Below the pieces are notes generated by a model that was not told where the DNA came from, did no database searches, and saw only the letters and a program-made list of their open reading frames with translations. Source: Streptomyces sp. CB02056 (GTDB lineage Bacteria > Actinomycetota > Actinomycetes > Streptomycetales > Streptomycetaceae). From it: a stretch of DNA of 64,000 nt. The DNA lies in the NCBI RefSeq assembly GCF_001905545.1, contig NZ_LIPD01000022.1, positions 1 to 64,000 on the forward strand, read 5' to 3'. Every line of letters starts with the position of its first letter. The stretch's first letter is position 1. This document shows, one piece after another, positions 16,670 to 26,385 of the stretch. Position numbers and translations under genes: made by a program.

Positions 16670-18425
16670 GGTCCGCTCCAGGGGCGGGATCGGGTTCGAG
16701 GGCGCGTCCGGTCCCGGCGGCGCGGGCGGCGGCCGCTTCCCGGACGGCGTCGGCGTACCGGGGAAGGATCTCGTCGAGCCGGTGCCGGAAGTTGGCGCCG
16801 GCGGTGCCGAGCTTGTAGGTCTGCGACTTGCCCGACTTGCCTGCCGGGGTGACGGTGCGGCCCGTGAAGGTGGTGGCCGGGGCGGCCAGCAGGAGTTCGT
16901 TCGCCGCGTCCCGTGCGCGGTGGTGGGCGACTTCCTCCCAGGCGAGCCTGCCCCGCTCCAGGACCTCGTCGTCGGCTCCGGCGTCGCGGACGCCCGCGAG
17001 CAGACGGCGCACCAGGGGGTCGAGGGTGTGCAGGAGGAGGTCGCCGGGGCGCTGGCCCTTGTCCCAGGGGATGGGGTCGGCGCCGGCGGCCCGGCGCAGG
17101 TCAGCGGAGAGGTTGTTGACGGCCTTCGCGAGCTGCTCCGCCTGCTCGGCCACGTCCAGGAGGAGCTGGTGGGCCTCGCTGTCCTGGTGGAGGGCGAGCA
17201 GGGGCAGGGGGATGGCGTCGTGGATGACGTCCTCGACGATGGCGGACTGGGTGCCGTAGACCATGCCGAAGGTCTCGACCTGCAGCGGGTAGTCGGCGGG
17301 GAGCCGGCCGTCCTCCCGCAGGGCGCTGACCTCGTCGAGCAGAACGCTGGTCTCGAAGGCGCCGTCGGAGCTCTGGCGGGTGGGCGCGAGGAGGGCGTCC
17401 AGGCCGCGCCAGGCGGCCTTGCCCTGGGTGTGGCGGCGCGGCCTGCGCTCGGGCAGGGCGGCGGCGGGCTTCTTGGCGGGCGCGGTGAACGCCCAGGCGG
17501 TGTGCGGCTCTTGCTCGGACATCGGCGTGAGCCGGTCACCGGCGCTGACGACCACCCGCGCAACCCTCGGCCGACCGGTCTCGTCCTGGTGCGGGATGAG
17601 GCGGATCCGCCGCGCCTGCCACGTCCACAGATCGAGGAGGCCCTCGGCTTTACGGGGCTTCCAGGCGGGTTCGTGCGGGCCGCGCATCCACTGCGGGACG
17701 CCGAGGACCTCGGGCGGGGTGATGGGGAGGTTCAGCAGGAGGGTCTCGTACAGGGTGCGCCCGGTGGGGACGATGACGCCGAGCTGGCCGAGCGGGCCGG
17801 TCGGGTTGCCCGTGGTCTTGCCCGCCTTGACCTGGTCGTCACCGACGACGCCGGTCTTGATGGCGGCGGTGTCCCAGCAGTGGGCGTTCAGGAGCCAGTG
17901 GGCGGCCTGGGCCGGCGTCAGGTCGAGCGGGTCCGCGTCGCTGCGGTTGGCGAACAGCGGGACGTTGTTGCCGCTCGCCGCGGTCGCCACCAGGGCGGCG
18001 GAGCCCTTCGTCTCGTCCTTGGCGGTCCGCAGTCCGGCGACCTGCGCGAAGGGGGAGACCGGGTCGAAGAGGTCGAACTGCGCGCGGTGCTTGTCGAAGT
18101 GGGCCTGGAGCCTGTCCAGTTCGTCCTGTGTGAACCCGTCCTTCTGCGCGAGCCGGTCGCCCTTGTTCCGGAGGGTCGCGGGTGCGCCAGTGGCGTGGGC
18201 GACGACGGGCAGCAGGACCTGGCGCAGGACGGCCGGCAGCTGGGTCGAGAACTCGACGACGAGGCCCTCCAGTTCGTGGGCCCGGGCCAGGGCCTCGGCG
18301 ATCCCCAGCTCCACGGGAGGCCCGCCGCCGACGGGGCGCACCGCCAGCCACGGTTCATCGACAAGGTTGTACCCAGGCACGCACTGGTCTCCCAACTGGC
18401 TCTGTCTAGCTCGCCGCTGATTCAT
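16659..18425 (-). CDS. cse1: Cascade large subunit Cse1 (CasA)
   Basis: The protein of about 588 residues begins MNQRRARQSQLGD and then YNLVDEPWLAVRP, the typical Cse1 opening. Later LFDPVSPFAQVAGL, ANRSDADPLDLTPAQAAHWL and GRTLYETLLLNL are conserved Cse1 blocks. Cse1 reads the PAM and recruits Cas3. The frame is open further upstream to 18608, but that part is made of degenerate repeat DNA, so the ATG at 18425 is preferred. Confidence 0.94.
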   Translation of the reverse strand: MNQRRARQSQLGDQCVPGYNLVDEPWLAVRPVGGGPPVELGIAEALARAHELEGLVVEFSTQLPAVLRQVLLPVVAHATGAPATLRNKGDRLAQKDGFTQDELDRLQAHFDKHRAQFDLFDPVSPFAQVAGLRTAKDETKGSAALVATAASGNNVPLFANRSDADPLDLTPAQAAHWLLNAHCWDTAAIKTGVVGDDQVKAGKTTGNPTGPLGQLGVIVPTGRTLYETLLLNLPITPPEVLGVPQWMRGPHEPAWKPRKAEGLLDLWTWQARRIRLIPHQDETGRPRVARVVVSAGDRLTPMSEQEPHTAWAFTAPAKKPAAALPERRPRRHTQGKAAWRGLDALLAPTRQSSDGAFETSVLLDEVSALREDGRLPADYPLQVETFGMVYGTQSAIVEDVIHDAIPLPLLALHQDSEAHQLLLDVAEQAEQLAKAVNNLSADLRRAAGADPIPWDKGQRPGDLLLHTLDPLVRRLLAGVRDAGADDEVLERGRLAWEEVAHHRARDAANELLLAAPATTFTGRTVTPAGKSGKSQTYKLGTAGANFRHRLDEILPRYADAVREAAAARAAGTGRALEPDPAPGADLDD

Positions 18426-18472
18426 CGTGGCATCGGTGAAGGTCTGCTGTAGGGCGAATGCTTGAATTGCTC

Positions 18473-18570
18473 CTCGGCCCCGCAGGATCTTGTGCGCGGG
18501 GATGGCCCCTGGCTCTGTCTGCGAGCCGGTCCCGGCTGCAAGTAGGCCCCGCGTTCGCGGGTTTGGAGTC
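18473..18570 (+). repeat. Two degenerate CRISPR repeats between cas3 and cse1
   Basis: GTAGGCCCCGCGTTCGCGGG at 18542 matches the 5' two-thirds of the standard repeat with two changes and runs on to a decayed 3' end. About 69 bases before it, TCGGCCCCGC at 18474, interrupted by several bases and then GCGCGGGGATGG, looks like another decayed unit. The spacing is close to the 61-base period. They look like the remains of a small array, in plus orientation, inside the cas operon. Confidence 0.55.
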
Positions 18571-18614
18571 GTGTGGGCGGAGCGGCACTCTGTCTCTCCT
18601 GCCCACACACCCCG

Positions 18615-21512
18615 CTATCGGTACGGTCTTCCTCCGCTCACCACGAGGCCGAGCAGGTCGTCGTAGCGCAGCCGGAAGTCGCCAATGACCGCTTCGCCCT
18701 GTCCGTCGAGCTCCAGGGCCAGGCTGTGGCGCAGCCATGGATGGTCCCGCCAGCCCGACAGCGGACCGAGCGCCTGCTCGGCCGCTTCGGTCAGCCTGGC
18801 GGGAAGGCGTACCGTGCCGGAGAGCACGTCGTCCACCACCTCCGCCGCGACCTCGCCGTTCGGGCCGAGGCTTCGGCCCGTCACTGCTCGGACGTCGTCC
18901 TCCCCGAGACGGCGCACCAGGACGACCTCCGCGCTCGGGTCGCCGTCCCGGACGAGCGCCTCGAACTGCCCCTCGGCCAGCTTGCCGAGGGCGCCGTAGT
19001 GCAGACCCGCTAGCGTCTGGGCCCCGTGCTCACCGGCACGGGTCAGCAGGTACCCGGCAGCCTTCGCTCGACGCTCGGTCTGCCGTTCCTCCCACTCCTG
19101 CCAGCCCTGCGCCTCGGCCTCGGCCCAGGCCGCCGGGACGACCGGGTCCGTGCCGTAGACCCGGGCGACCAGGTCCGGCACCTGGCCAGGGATGCTCCAT
19201 GCGCCTTCGTCGGACGTCGCCGCCCGCCCGACCTCGGCGGCCGTGCGCAGCAGGAGGTAGCGGCCGTAGATCCCCTCGGAGGCCCGCAGGATGTACGGCG
19301 CCCTGTCGCCGTCGAGGCCGATGCCGGTGACGACGACGGTGGGCTGGGACAGCGCGTGGGGGCGCTTGACGCCGTCGTGGCGGTGGAGGCGGCCGATGCG
19401 CTGGAGGAGCAGGTCCATGGGCGCGAGGTCGGTGATCAGCAGGTCGGCGTCGACGTCGAAGGACTGCTCCGCGAGTTGGGTGGCGACGACGATCAGCCTG
19501 CCGGGGCGGTCGGATCCTTCTCTCGGCGGGCCGAGGAGTTCCAGCACCTCCTGGGTGCGGTCGGCCCGGTGGCCTGCGTGCAGGCGGGCATGCAGGAGCC
19601 GCACGTCGGCGCCGTACTCCTTGTGGAGGGCGTCGAACGTGGCCTGGGCGCGGGCCACGGTGTTGCGGATGATCAGCACGCATCCGCCGTCGGTCAGCCG
19701 CTCCCGCAGGTAGTCGGTCACGGCGGCGTCCGCCGGCCCGGTGTCGTCGTCCGCGGCCTGGGCATCGGTCGCCGGCTGCTCGTGGAGCACTTCGATCCGT
19801 ACCTGGAGATCGTGGCGCCATGACTCGGTGCTCTCCACGAGAACCTCTGGCTGCCCGTCCCGCCCCGGCCAGACCGCCGTCACGCTCGGATAGCCCTGCG
19901 GCTCGGGAAGCTCCGGCGCCGCCGGGGCCTCCGCGGACTGCGTGCCGGCCAGGTAGGCAGCGGCCAGATCACGCCGCTGCTCGGGCGGCAGAGTCGCCGA
20001 GAGCAACACCACCGGCACGCCGGCCTGTCCGAGCCACCACAGGCCCTCCAGCAGGAACTGCGACATGTAGACGTCGGCGGCATGGACCTCGTCGAGGATC
20101 ACGACCTTGCCCATCAGGCCGGCCGTACGCAGCATCACGTGCTTGGTGCGGGTCGCGGCGTACAGGAGCTGGTCGATGGTGCCGACCGCGAACGGGCTCA
20201 GCAGACCTCGGCGACGGCCCAGGAACCACTCGGCGGGGACCCTGCGCTCCCCGCCCTCGCAGCCGTCGAAGCAGTCGGTCGACATCCCGAACTCGTCTTC
20301 CCCCACGGACGAGTAGTAGGAGTCGGCGTCCTGCCCCCACTCACCGGTGCCCTCCAGGAGGGCGCGCCACTGCTTGTTGACCATACGCTTGCCGTGCAGC
20401 AGCGCGACCTGGTCCTCCAGGCCGTCGCCGACCTCGCGCAGCCACGACCGGACCTGGGTGAACATCGGGTCCGCGGTCGCCTGGGTCGGCATGCCCAGGA
20501 ACACTCCGTCCGCGCCGTGACGGGCGGCCATCAGCTCGGCCGCCGCCAGCGCCGCCTTCGTCTTCCCCTCCCCCATCGGAGCCTCGACGATCACCAGGCC
20601 CGGCCCGCCCATCCGGCGCACCACGTCAAGGACCAACTCCTGCGAAGGCCTGGGCCCGTGGCCGAAACGGTCCCGGAACGCCTCCGGACCGGGCAGTGGC
20701 AGCGCTCCCCACCCACCACGCAGTCCGAGCCGCGCCCACGCTGCCGCAGCCCGCTGCCGCGCCTGCGGCATCGTCACCCTCGCCAGATCCGACACGCCCG
20801 TGAAGTGCCGCTCGTCGCTGGCGATCCAGTCCGCCATCACCACGAAGCCGGCCAGCTGGAGCTGCACCGCTCGGCTCGGCACCTCCAGAGGTTCGACGGC
20901 GGCAAGCGGCGCCTCGCCCTCGTAGCCGAGCTCCCGGGAGAAGACCTCCACCAGCGCCGACTGCGCGAGCTTCCAGGGCCGGCTGTTTCCCTGCAGCCTC
21001 TCGTTCCTCTTCGGCGGGCTCAGCTGCCCCAGGGTCGGGACCAGACCGTGGTGGCCGGCGACCAGCGGCCAGACCCAACCGACCTGCTCCTTCGACCACG
21101 TCGCTTCGGTGAGCAGCGCCCTCAACACGCGGGCACCGGCTTTGTCGTGCCGCCAGGACACCCCCTTCACCGCGTACTTGTCCCAGCTCAGGCCCGCCTG
21201 GCGGACCGCGGCCTCGCCAGCGGGGTCGAGGCACTGGAACACCGGGGTGGCCTTGCCGCAGTCATGGATCCCGCACAGCCAGGCGAACAGCCGTCGCCCC
21301 TTGCCCGGCCCGCCCGCGACGGCGTCCAGACGCCGCCGCGTCACCGGGGGCAGGTATCGGTCCCAGACGATCTCCGCCACGGCAGCGGTGTCCAGCATGT
21401 GCGACAACAACAGGTTGGCCGTCCCTCCGGCCCGCCCGGCAGACTTGCCCCACAGGGCACCCAACCAGCCCTCTACCTCAGGCGGGTACCACTGCCAGCG
21501 GTCATCGACCAT
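18615..21512 (-). CDS. cas3: CRISPR nuclease-helicase Cas3, type I-E
   Basis: The protein of about 965 residues has an N-terminal HD nuclease domain (LLSHMLDTAAVAE, CGIHDCGKATPVFQ, SWRHDKAG, VAGHHGLVP). The SF2 helicase follows: Walker A EAPMGEGKTKAALA, DEVH box VVILDEVHAAD, SAT motif LLSATLPPEQRR, and motif VI LLQRIGRLHRHDG. Cas3 is recruited by Cascade to unwind and degrade target DNA. The ATG at 21512 is chosen because GGAGG lies eight bases ahead. Another ATG lies five codons upstream. The gap to cse1 holds decayed repeats, so cas3 may have its own transcript. Confidence 0.95.
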   Translation of the reverse strand: MVDDRWQWYPPEVEGWLGALWGKSAGRAGGTANLLLSHMLDTAAVAEIVWDRYLPPVTRRRLDAVAGGPGKGRRLFAWLCGIHDCGKATPVFQCLDPAGEAAVRQAGLSWDKYAVKGVSWRHDKAGARVLRALLTEATWSKEQVGWVWPLVAGHHGLVPTLGQLSPPKRNERLQGNSRPWKLAQSALVEVFSRELGYEGEAPLAAVEPLEVPSRAVQLQLAGFVVMADWIASDERHFTGVSDLARVTMPQARQRAAAAWARLGLRGGWGALPLPGPEAFRDRFGHGPRPSQELVLDVVRRMGGPGLVIVEAPMGEGKTKAALAAAELMAARHGADGVFLGMPTQATADPMFTQVRSWLREVGDGLEDQVALLHGKRMVNKQWRALLEGTGEWGQDADSYYSSVGEDEFGMSTDCFDGCEGGERRVPAEWFLGRRRGLLSPFAVGTIDQLLYAATRTKHVMLRTAGLMGKVVILDEVHAADVYMSQFLLEGLWWLGQAGVPVVLLSATLPPEQRRDLAAAYLAGTQSAEAPAAPELPEPQGYPSVTAVWPGRDGQPEVLVESTESWRHDLQVRIEVLHEQPATDAQAADDDTGPADAAVTDYLRERLTDGGCVLIIRNTVARAQATFDALHKEYGADVRLLHARLHAGHRADRTQEVLELLGPPREGSDRPGRLIVVATQLAEQSFDVDADLLITDLAPMDLLLQRIGRLHRHDGVKRPHALSQPTVVVTGIGLDGDRAPYILRASEGIYGRYLLLRTAAEVGRAATSDEGAWSIPGQVPDLVARVYGTDPVVPAAWAEAEAQGWQEWEERQTERRAKAAGYLLTRAGEHGAQTLAGLHYGALGKLAEGQFEALVRDGDPSAEVVLVRRLGEDDVRAVTGRSLGPNGEVAAEVVDDVLSGTVRLPARLTEAAEQALGPLSGWRDHPWLRHSLALELDGQGEAVIGDFRLRYDDLLGLVVSGGRPYR

Positions 21513-21685
21513 CGCCTCGACCTCCATGTCCGAGTACGCTTCGGAGCCTAGGTCGGGGCACTGACAATCCACCCTGGATTCACGAAGAGACAACGATCGG
21601 CGCATGAGGTCTGCTATGGGAAGCCAACCGAATCAAACTGAATCAACCGGCGCCAGTTGACGCAGATCACCGCAGGTCAGGAAGT
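21513..21685. promoter_or_regulatory. Divergent cas3 promoter region and leader of array 3
   Basis: This gap serves cas3 on the minus strand and array 3 on the plus strand. Its right half holds CAACCGAATCAAACTGAATC and then GATCACCGCAGGTCAGGAAG just before the first repeat. These are the blocks shared with the leaders of arrays 4 and 5. Because the gap is only 173 bases, the two promoters must be close or overlapping. No convincing -35/-10 pair was identified. Confidence 0.75.
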
Positions 21686-22874
21686 GTCGGCCCCGCGCTC
21701 GCGGGGGTTGCTCTGTCAGACCGGGGTGGTAACGGCCCCCCAACCAGTCGGCCCCGCGCTCGCGGGGGTTGCTCCCTCGCCACGCACACGCCACATCCGC
21801 ACGGTCTGTCGGCCCCGCGCTCGCGGGGGTTGCTCCAGCAGCGTCGTTGTGCGGGTCGCGTACGGGGAGTCGGCCCCGCGCTCGCGGGGGTTGCTCCGCG
21901 GCCTCCTGCGAGATGAAGGCGTGGGTGAGGTCGGCCCCGCGCTCGCGGGGGTTGCTCCCCCCGGCGGACGGCCCGGACGGTGGCGGGCATGTCGGCCCCG
22001 CGCTCGCGGGGGTTGCTCCTCGCCCACCACCTCGACCAGGCCGTGGACGCGGTCGGCCCCGCGCTCGCGGGGGTTGCTCCTCGGCGCCGGAGATCAGGAT
22101 GTCGCTGTCGTCGTCGGCCCCGCGCTCGCGGGGGTTGCTCCCGCTACCTGCTGCCAGCGGACACCTACCGGACGTCGGCCCCGCGCTCGCGGGGGTTGCT
22201 CCTGTGCTCAGGCCGTCCAGGACGACGGCGAGCGGTCGGCCCCGCGCTCGCGGGGGTTGCTCCGGCGTTGTGTCGTTCCAGCAGTTGATGGCCGAGTCGG
22301 CCCCGCGCTCGCGGGGGTTGCTCCGCCCGGCCCCCGCCTACCAGCAGGTGGTCACCGTCGGCCCCGCGCTCGCGGGGGGTTGCTCCGAGCCGCCCACCGC
22401 TGGCATGCCGACCAGCCTGTCGGCCCCGCGCTCGCGGGGGTTGCTCCCACCCGGCCGCCCCCGCCCGGCTGTTCCGCACATCGGCCACGCGCTCGCGGGG
22501 GTTGCTCCACACCGAAGGCGAGGACCTGGACACCTCGAGGATCGGCCCCGCGCTCGCGGGGGTTGCTCCAGCACCCTCTGCGGCGGCCTGGGCGGGTGCT
22601 TGTCGGCCCCGCGCTCGCGGGGGTTGCTCCGTATCGGGTGGCGGCCGGAGCGGTTGCGCGAAGTCGGCCCCGCGCTCGCGGGGGTTGCTCCCCGGTCGGG
22701 ATCGCTGATGCCGGGGTAGTCCGGTCGGCCACGCGCTCGCGGGGGTTGCTCGGTGAGGATGCCGGAGCGATCGACGTAGTGGTTGTCGGCCCCGCGCTCG
22801 CGGGGGTTGCTCCAAGTACGCACTCAAGAGGGCGGACTGGCGGCAGTCGGCCCCGCGCTCGCGGGGGCTGCCCT
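21686..22874 (+). CRISPR. CRISPR array 3, type I-E, 20 repeats and 19 spacers
   Basis: The period is 61 from 21686 to the last repeat at 22846. The repeat starts GTCGGCCCCGCGCTCGCGGG and ends GGTTGCTCC, so all units carry the G variant at the position where arrays 1 and 4 have A in their younger halves. A repeat with one extra G at 22357, ATCGG starts at 22480 and 22541, CACGC changes at 22480 and 22724, and a decayed last unit lie toward the right end. The leader is therefore on the left beside cas3. Confidence 0.97.
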
Positions 22875-23112
22875 GGATCCGGGTAGCCGCTGTTTCGTGC
22901 TGAGGCCGGCTCCGCGCTGGTGTGCGTTGCGGCCGGCGGCCCCGGTCCGTCGTGGCGATGGGGGACTTCGTCCGGACTCCGCGGCGGGCTTCGGCGTGCG
23001 CGGGCAAGGCGGTGTCCAGGCGTCACGCCTGCGGGGGACGAGGCCGTGACCGATCCCGGCGGGTAGGAGTTGCAGGGGGCATGAGCAGTGCGTTCACAGA
23101 GTGGGGTGCGTC

Positions 23113-24423
23113 ATGACCACCAGCCCGGCGAATCCGCGCGAGGTTTCCGACGGTAACTCCCCCGCGCCCGGCCAACCGGAGTTCTCCGCCTGCCCGTTGA
23201 TCTTCGATCCGCAGTGCCCGGAGCTGCCCGAGGACGTGCTCGGCGGGCTGCGGGAGCAGGCGCCCGTCGTGCGGATCACCCTGCCCGGCGGGCTGCCGGC
23301 GTGGATGATCACCCGGTTCGACGACGTCCGGGCCGGGCTCGGGGACCCGCGGCTGGTGCAGTCCCCGCTCTCCGTGCCGGGGTTCGCCGGCGAGGACCCC
23401 CGCATGGCGCAGATCCGGTGGCTCGGCCTGCCGGAGCGGATGAACCAGTACCTGCTGCGCGCCCTGCTGGACCTCGACGCGCCCGACCACACCCGGCTGC
23501 GCAAGGCGGTCACGCCGCACTTCACCGCGCGCCGCATCCACGCGTTGCGGCCCCGGGTGGAGCAGATCACCGACCGGCTCCTGAGCGAGCTGCCCGGACG
23601 GGCGGCCGCCGACGGCAGTGTCGACTTCATCGAGGAGGTCGCCTTCCCCCTCTCGATCACGGTGATCTGCGAGATGGTGGGCATTCCCGAACAGGACCGC
23701 CCGCTGTGGCGCCGTTGGGCGGACGACCTCAACGGCCTGGACACCGACCTCGTCCGCGACTCCGCGCCCGCCCTCGTGGACCACGTGCTCGCGCTGATCG
23801 AGGAGCGTCGGCGCACCCCCGGCGACGACCTCATCAGCGCGATGGTGACGCCCTCCCCGGACGGTGAACCTCCTCTCCCGGAACGGGACATCGTCACGAT
23901 GACGATGCTGGTGACCAACGTCGGCTACGAGAACACCGCCTACTTCCTCGCCAACGGCCTCGCCGCCCTGCTCGCCCACCCCGACCAGCTGGAACTGCTG
24001 CGCGACGAGCCCGTCCTGCTCCCCTCCGCCGTGACGGAGCTGCTGCGCTGGGGCGGCTCCGTCCCGGCGACCCGGCCGCGCTTCGCCGCTCAGGACATCG
24101 ACCTGTACGGCACCCGCATCCGGGCCGGCGAGGCCGTCGTCCTCTCCCTCCTCGGCGCCAACCGCGACCGCCGGTACCACCCCGACGCCGACCGGCTCGA
24201 CATCACCCGCTACCAGGACGCACAGGACGACCACGTCGCCCTCGGCCACGGCGCCCACTTCTGCCTCGGCGCCGCCCTCGTCCGCCTGGGGACGCAGGTC
24301 CTGCTCGGCGCGCTGACCGCCCGGTTCCCCGGCCTCCGGCTGGCCGTCGCCCCGGACCGGCTGGAACGCGTCCACGTGCCGGGCGTGGGCCGCCGACTCA
24401 CCCGCCTCCCGCTCCACCTGTGA
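23113..24423 (+). CDS. Cytochrome P450 with unusual I-helix
   Basis: The 436-residue soluble bacterial P450 has the K-helix ELLRWGG with ExxR and the heme loop LGHGAHFCLGAALVRL with the Cys ligand, although the canonical first Phe of the loop is Leu. The I-helix reads VTNVGYENTAYFLANGL, where the usual AGHETT is VGYENT: Glu is kept but the conserved first Thr is Asn. Oxygen activation may therefore differ. P450s of this type hydroxylate or couple natural-product intermediates. The ATG at 23113 is preferred to an upstream in-frame start at 23101. The second P450 gene follows 130 bases later on the same strand. Confidence 0.92.
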   Translation: MTTSPANPREVSDGNSPAPGQPEFSACPLIFDPQCPELPEDVLGGLREQAPVVRITLPGGLPAWMITRFDDVRAGLGDPRLVQSPLSVPGFAGEDPRMAQIRWLGLPERMNQYLLRALLDLDAPDHTRLRKAVTPHFTARRIHALRPRVEQITDRLLSELPGRAAADGSVDFIEEVAFPLSITVICEMVGIPEQDRPLWRRWADDLNGLDTDLVRDSAPALVDHVLALIEERRRTPGDDLISAMVTPSPDGEPPLPERDIVTMTMLVTNVGYENTAYFLANGLAALLAHPDQLELLRDEPVLLPSAVTELLRWGGSVPATRPRFAAQDIDLYGTRIRAGEAVVLSLLGANRDRRYHPDADRLDITRYQDAQDDHVALGHGAHFCLGAALVRLGTQVLLGALTARFPGLRLAVAPDRLERVHVPGVGRRLTRLPLHL

Positions 24424-24555
24424 GAGGCCGGCGGGACCGGGCCCCGGGGGTCCCTCGTCTCCCGGGAACCCTCCGCCGCAGAGATGCCCGACCGCCTCAG
24501 AGAGCCCCGACCGGTGCCCGAGGTGCCGGTCCGCACCCGAAAGGGACGACCCACG

Positions 24556-25842
24556 ATGCCGAACGACCAGGCGGCAGCACCACCGGCACTCGTAGCAGCA
24601 CCCGGACCCGCCGAGCACGCCGGCGGATGTCCGGTCCGCGAGAGCCGGATGCCCGACGGAACCATGGGCTGGGTGGTGTCCGGCTTCGCCGAGGTCCGCG
24701 ACGTCCTCACCGACCCCCGCCTGACCAGCGCACCCTCCACCCTCGCCGCCGACGGCTCCCCCGACCCGCGCATCGCCGGCCTGACCGCGCTCGGGCTGCC
24801 GCCGGAGACACACCACTACTTCCTCAACGCCATCGTCGACTTGGACCCCCCGCGCCACACCCGCCTGCGTCAGCTGGTGTCCCACGAGTTCACCGCCCGC
24901 CGCATCCAACTCCTCGCCCCGTCGATCGAGCTGATCACCGACCGGCTGCTCGACGAACTGCCCGACCACCGTGACGAGTTCGGCGTCGTCGACCTCGTCG
25001 AGCACTTCGCCTACCCGCTGCCGGTCGCCGTCATCTGCGAACTGGTCGGCGTCCCGGAGCCCGACCGGCACCTCTGGTCCGACTGGAGCCGGAACCTGAC
25101 GGCCGGCCACACCGAACGGCTGCGGACGGCAACACCCGCCCTGGTCCGGCACGTCCGGGAGCTGATCGACCGCCGCCGCGCGGAACCCGGCAACGACCTC
25201 ATCAGCGGGATGCTCCAGGCGCGAGACGACAGCGCGAACGTCGGCCCGGACAGCGGCCCGGACGGCGGCCTCTCCAACGCGGCGATGAGCGAGGACGAGA
25301 TGGTCAGCATGACCCTCATCCTCGTCCTGGCCGGCCACGAGACCACCGCCCACCTGATCGCCAACGGCACCCTGGCCCTGCTCACCCACCCCGACCAGCT
25401 CGCCCTGCTGCGCCGGGACCGCACGCTGCTGCCGCACGCCGTCGAGGAACTGCTGCGCTGGTGCGGCCCGGTGCCCTCCGCGCGCCTGCGGTACGCCGAC
25501 CGCGACCTCGTCCTGCGGGGCGTGCACATCCGCAGGGGCGAGGCCGTCCACCCCCACCTCGACGCCGCCAACCTCGACCTGCGGCACCACGACCGCGCCG
25601 AGCGGCTCGACCTGACCCGGAAGCGGGCCGCCCAGGCCGACCACCACCTCTCGTTCGGGTACGGCATCCACTTCTGCCTGGGCGCGGCGCTGGCCAGGCT
25701 GGAAGCGGCCATCGCCTTCGGGCGGCTCCTCGACCGCTACCCCGGACTGTCGCTCGCGGCGGACCCCGGCACCCTGATCCCCGGCGACCGCCCGGTCGGC
25801 TGGGAGCTGAACCACCTGCCGCTGCACCTGGGGCTGGTCTGA
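24556..25842 (+). CDS. Cytochrome P450
   Basis: The 428-residue P450 has a full set of motifs: I-helix LVLAGHETTAHLIANGT, ExxR in ELLRWCG, and heme loop LSFGYGIHFCLGAALARL. The overall similarity to the preceding P450 (for example the shared DLDxPxHTRLR and FTARRI blocks) suggests the pair arose by duplication and then diverged. The ATG at 24556 follows AAGGGACG. The likely role is oxidative tailoring in the same pathway as the glycosyltransferase, ATP-grasp and dikinase-like genes. Electron partners are not encoded in the window. Confidence 0.93.
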   Translation: MPNDQAAAPPALVAAPGPAEHAGGCPVRESRMPDGTMGWVVSGFAEVRDVLTDPRLTSAPSTLAADGSPDPRIAGLTALGLPPETHHYFLNAIVDLDPPRHTRLRQLVSHEFTARRIQLLAPSIELITDRLLDELPDHRDEFGVVDLVEHFAYPLPVAVICELVGVPEPDRHLWSDWSRNLTAGHTERLRTATPALVRHVRELIDRRRAEPGNDLISGMLQARDDSANVGPDSGPDGGLSNAAMSEDEMVSMTLILVLAGHETTAHLIANGTLALLTHPDQLALLRRDRTLLPHAVEELLRWCGPVPSARLRYADRDLVLRGVHIRRGEAVHPHLDAANLDLRHHDRAERLDLTRKRAAQADHHLSFGYGIHFCLGAALARLEAAIAFGRLLDRYPGLSLAADPGTLIPGDRPVGWELNHLPLHLGLV

Positions 25843-25905
25843 CGGACCGTCCGGTGACGGGCGGGGCCCCCGGATCGGTCGGCGCCCGGTGCCGGGCGGG
25901 GTGGC

Positions 25906-26183
25906 TCAGGGAGTGGGGCGGGCGAGGGTGGTGAGGTACTCCGCCGCGGTGGTCGGGCTGGGCATCGCCGCGATTTCGGTGCTGACCTCGCGGGCGGCGC
26001 GGGTCAGGGCGTCGTCGGTGAGGAGGCGGTGGAGCAGGGCCGGGGTGATCTCCTCGGCGGTCGCGCTGAGGCCGGCTCCGCGCTGGTGGACGGCGGCCGC
26101 GGTGATGAAGCGGTCGGAGTCGTCGGGCAGGACCAGCTGGGGGATGCCCGCATCGAGTGTGCCAAGGGTGGTGCTGCTGCCGC
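25906..26183 (-). pseudogene. Glycosyltransferase 3'-end fragment, copy 1
   Basis: The last 92 or so codons of the glycosyltransferase at 29616-30755 are repeated here with few changes (GGSSTTLGTLDAGIPQLVLP against GGSSTALGALDAGIPQLVLP). The fragment starts abruptly where cas3 DNA begins, so it cannot make an enzyme. It follows the second P450 gene in convergent orientation. Confidence 0.9.
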
Positions 26184-26185
26184 CT

Positions 26186-26213
26186 GGTACCACTGCCAGC
26201 GGTCATCGACCAT
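26186..26213 (-). pseudogene. cas3 5'-end stub, copy 1
   Basis: From the ATG at 26213 the minus strand reads MVDDRWQWY, the exact first residues of Cas3, then enters glycosyltransferase DNA out of frame. Compared with the real gene, one base is lost just upstream of the ATG, yet the GGAGG ribosome site remains seven bases away. The stub marks the recombination joint between cas3 and glycosyltransferase DNA; GGTAC at the joint may be the microhomology used. Confidence 0.85.
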
Positions 26214-26385
26214 GCCTCGACCTCCATGTCCGAGTACGCTTCGGAGCGTAGATCGAGGCACTGACAATCCACCTTGGATTCACAAATAGACAACGATCGG
26301 CGGATGAGGTCTGTTGTGGGAATCCAACCGAATCGAACTGAATCAATCAGCGCCGGTTGACGCAGATCACTGCAGGTCAGGAAGT
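26214..26385. promoter_or_regulatory. Duplicated cas3 promoter region and leader of array 4
   Basis: The sequence follows 21513-21685 almost base for base (TCCATGTCCGAGTACGCTTC, CAACCGAATCGAACTGAATC, and CAGGTCAGGAAGT before the first repeat). It keeps the full leader, so array 4 could still be transcribed and take up spacers. Confidence 0.8.

Noticed and set aside
16659..18608. Longer cse1 start at 18608
   Set aside because: The extra 61 codons are read from degenerate CRISPR repeats and have no similarity to Cse1. The ATG at 18425 is followed within 20 residues by the conserved Cse1 opening.
26004..26267. Fusion protein of the cas3 start and glycosyltransferase DNA
   Set aside because: After nine Cas3 residues the frame enters the glycosyltransferase sequence antiparallel to its reading frame register, giving random residues. 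It is a recombination joint, not a gene.
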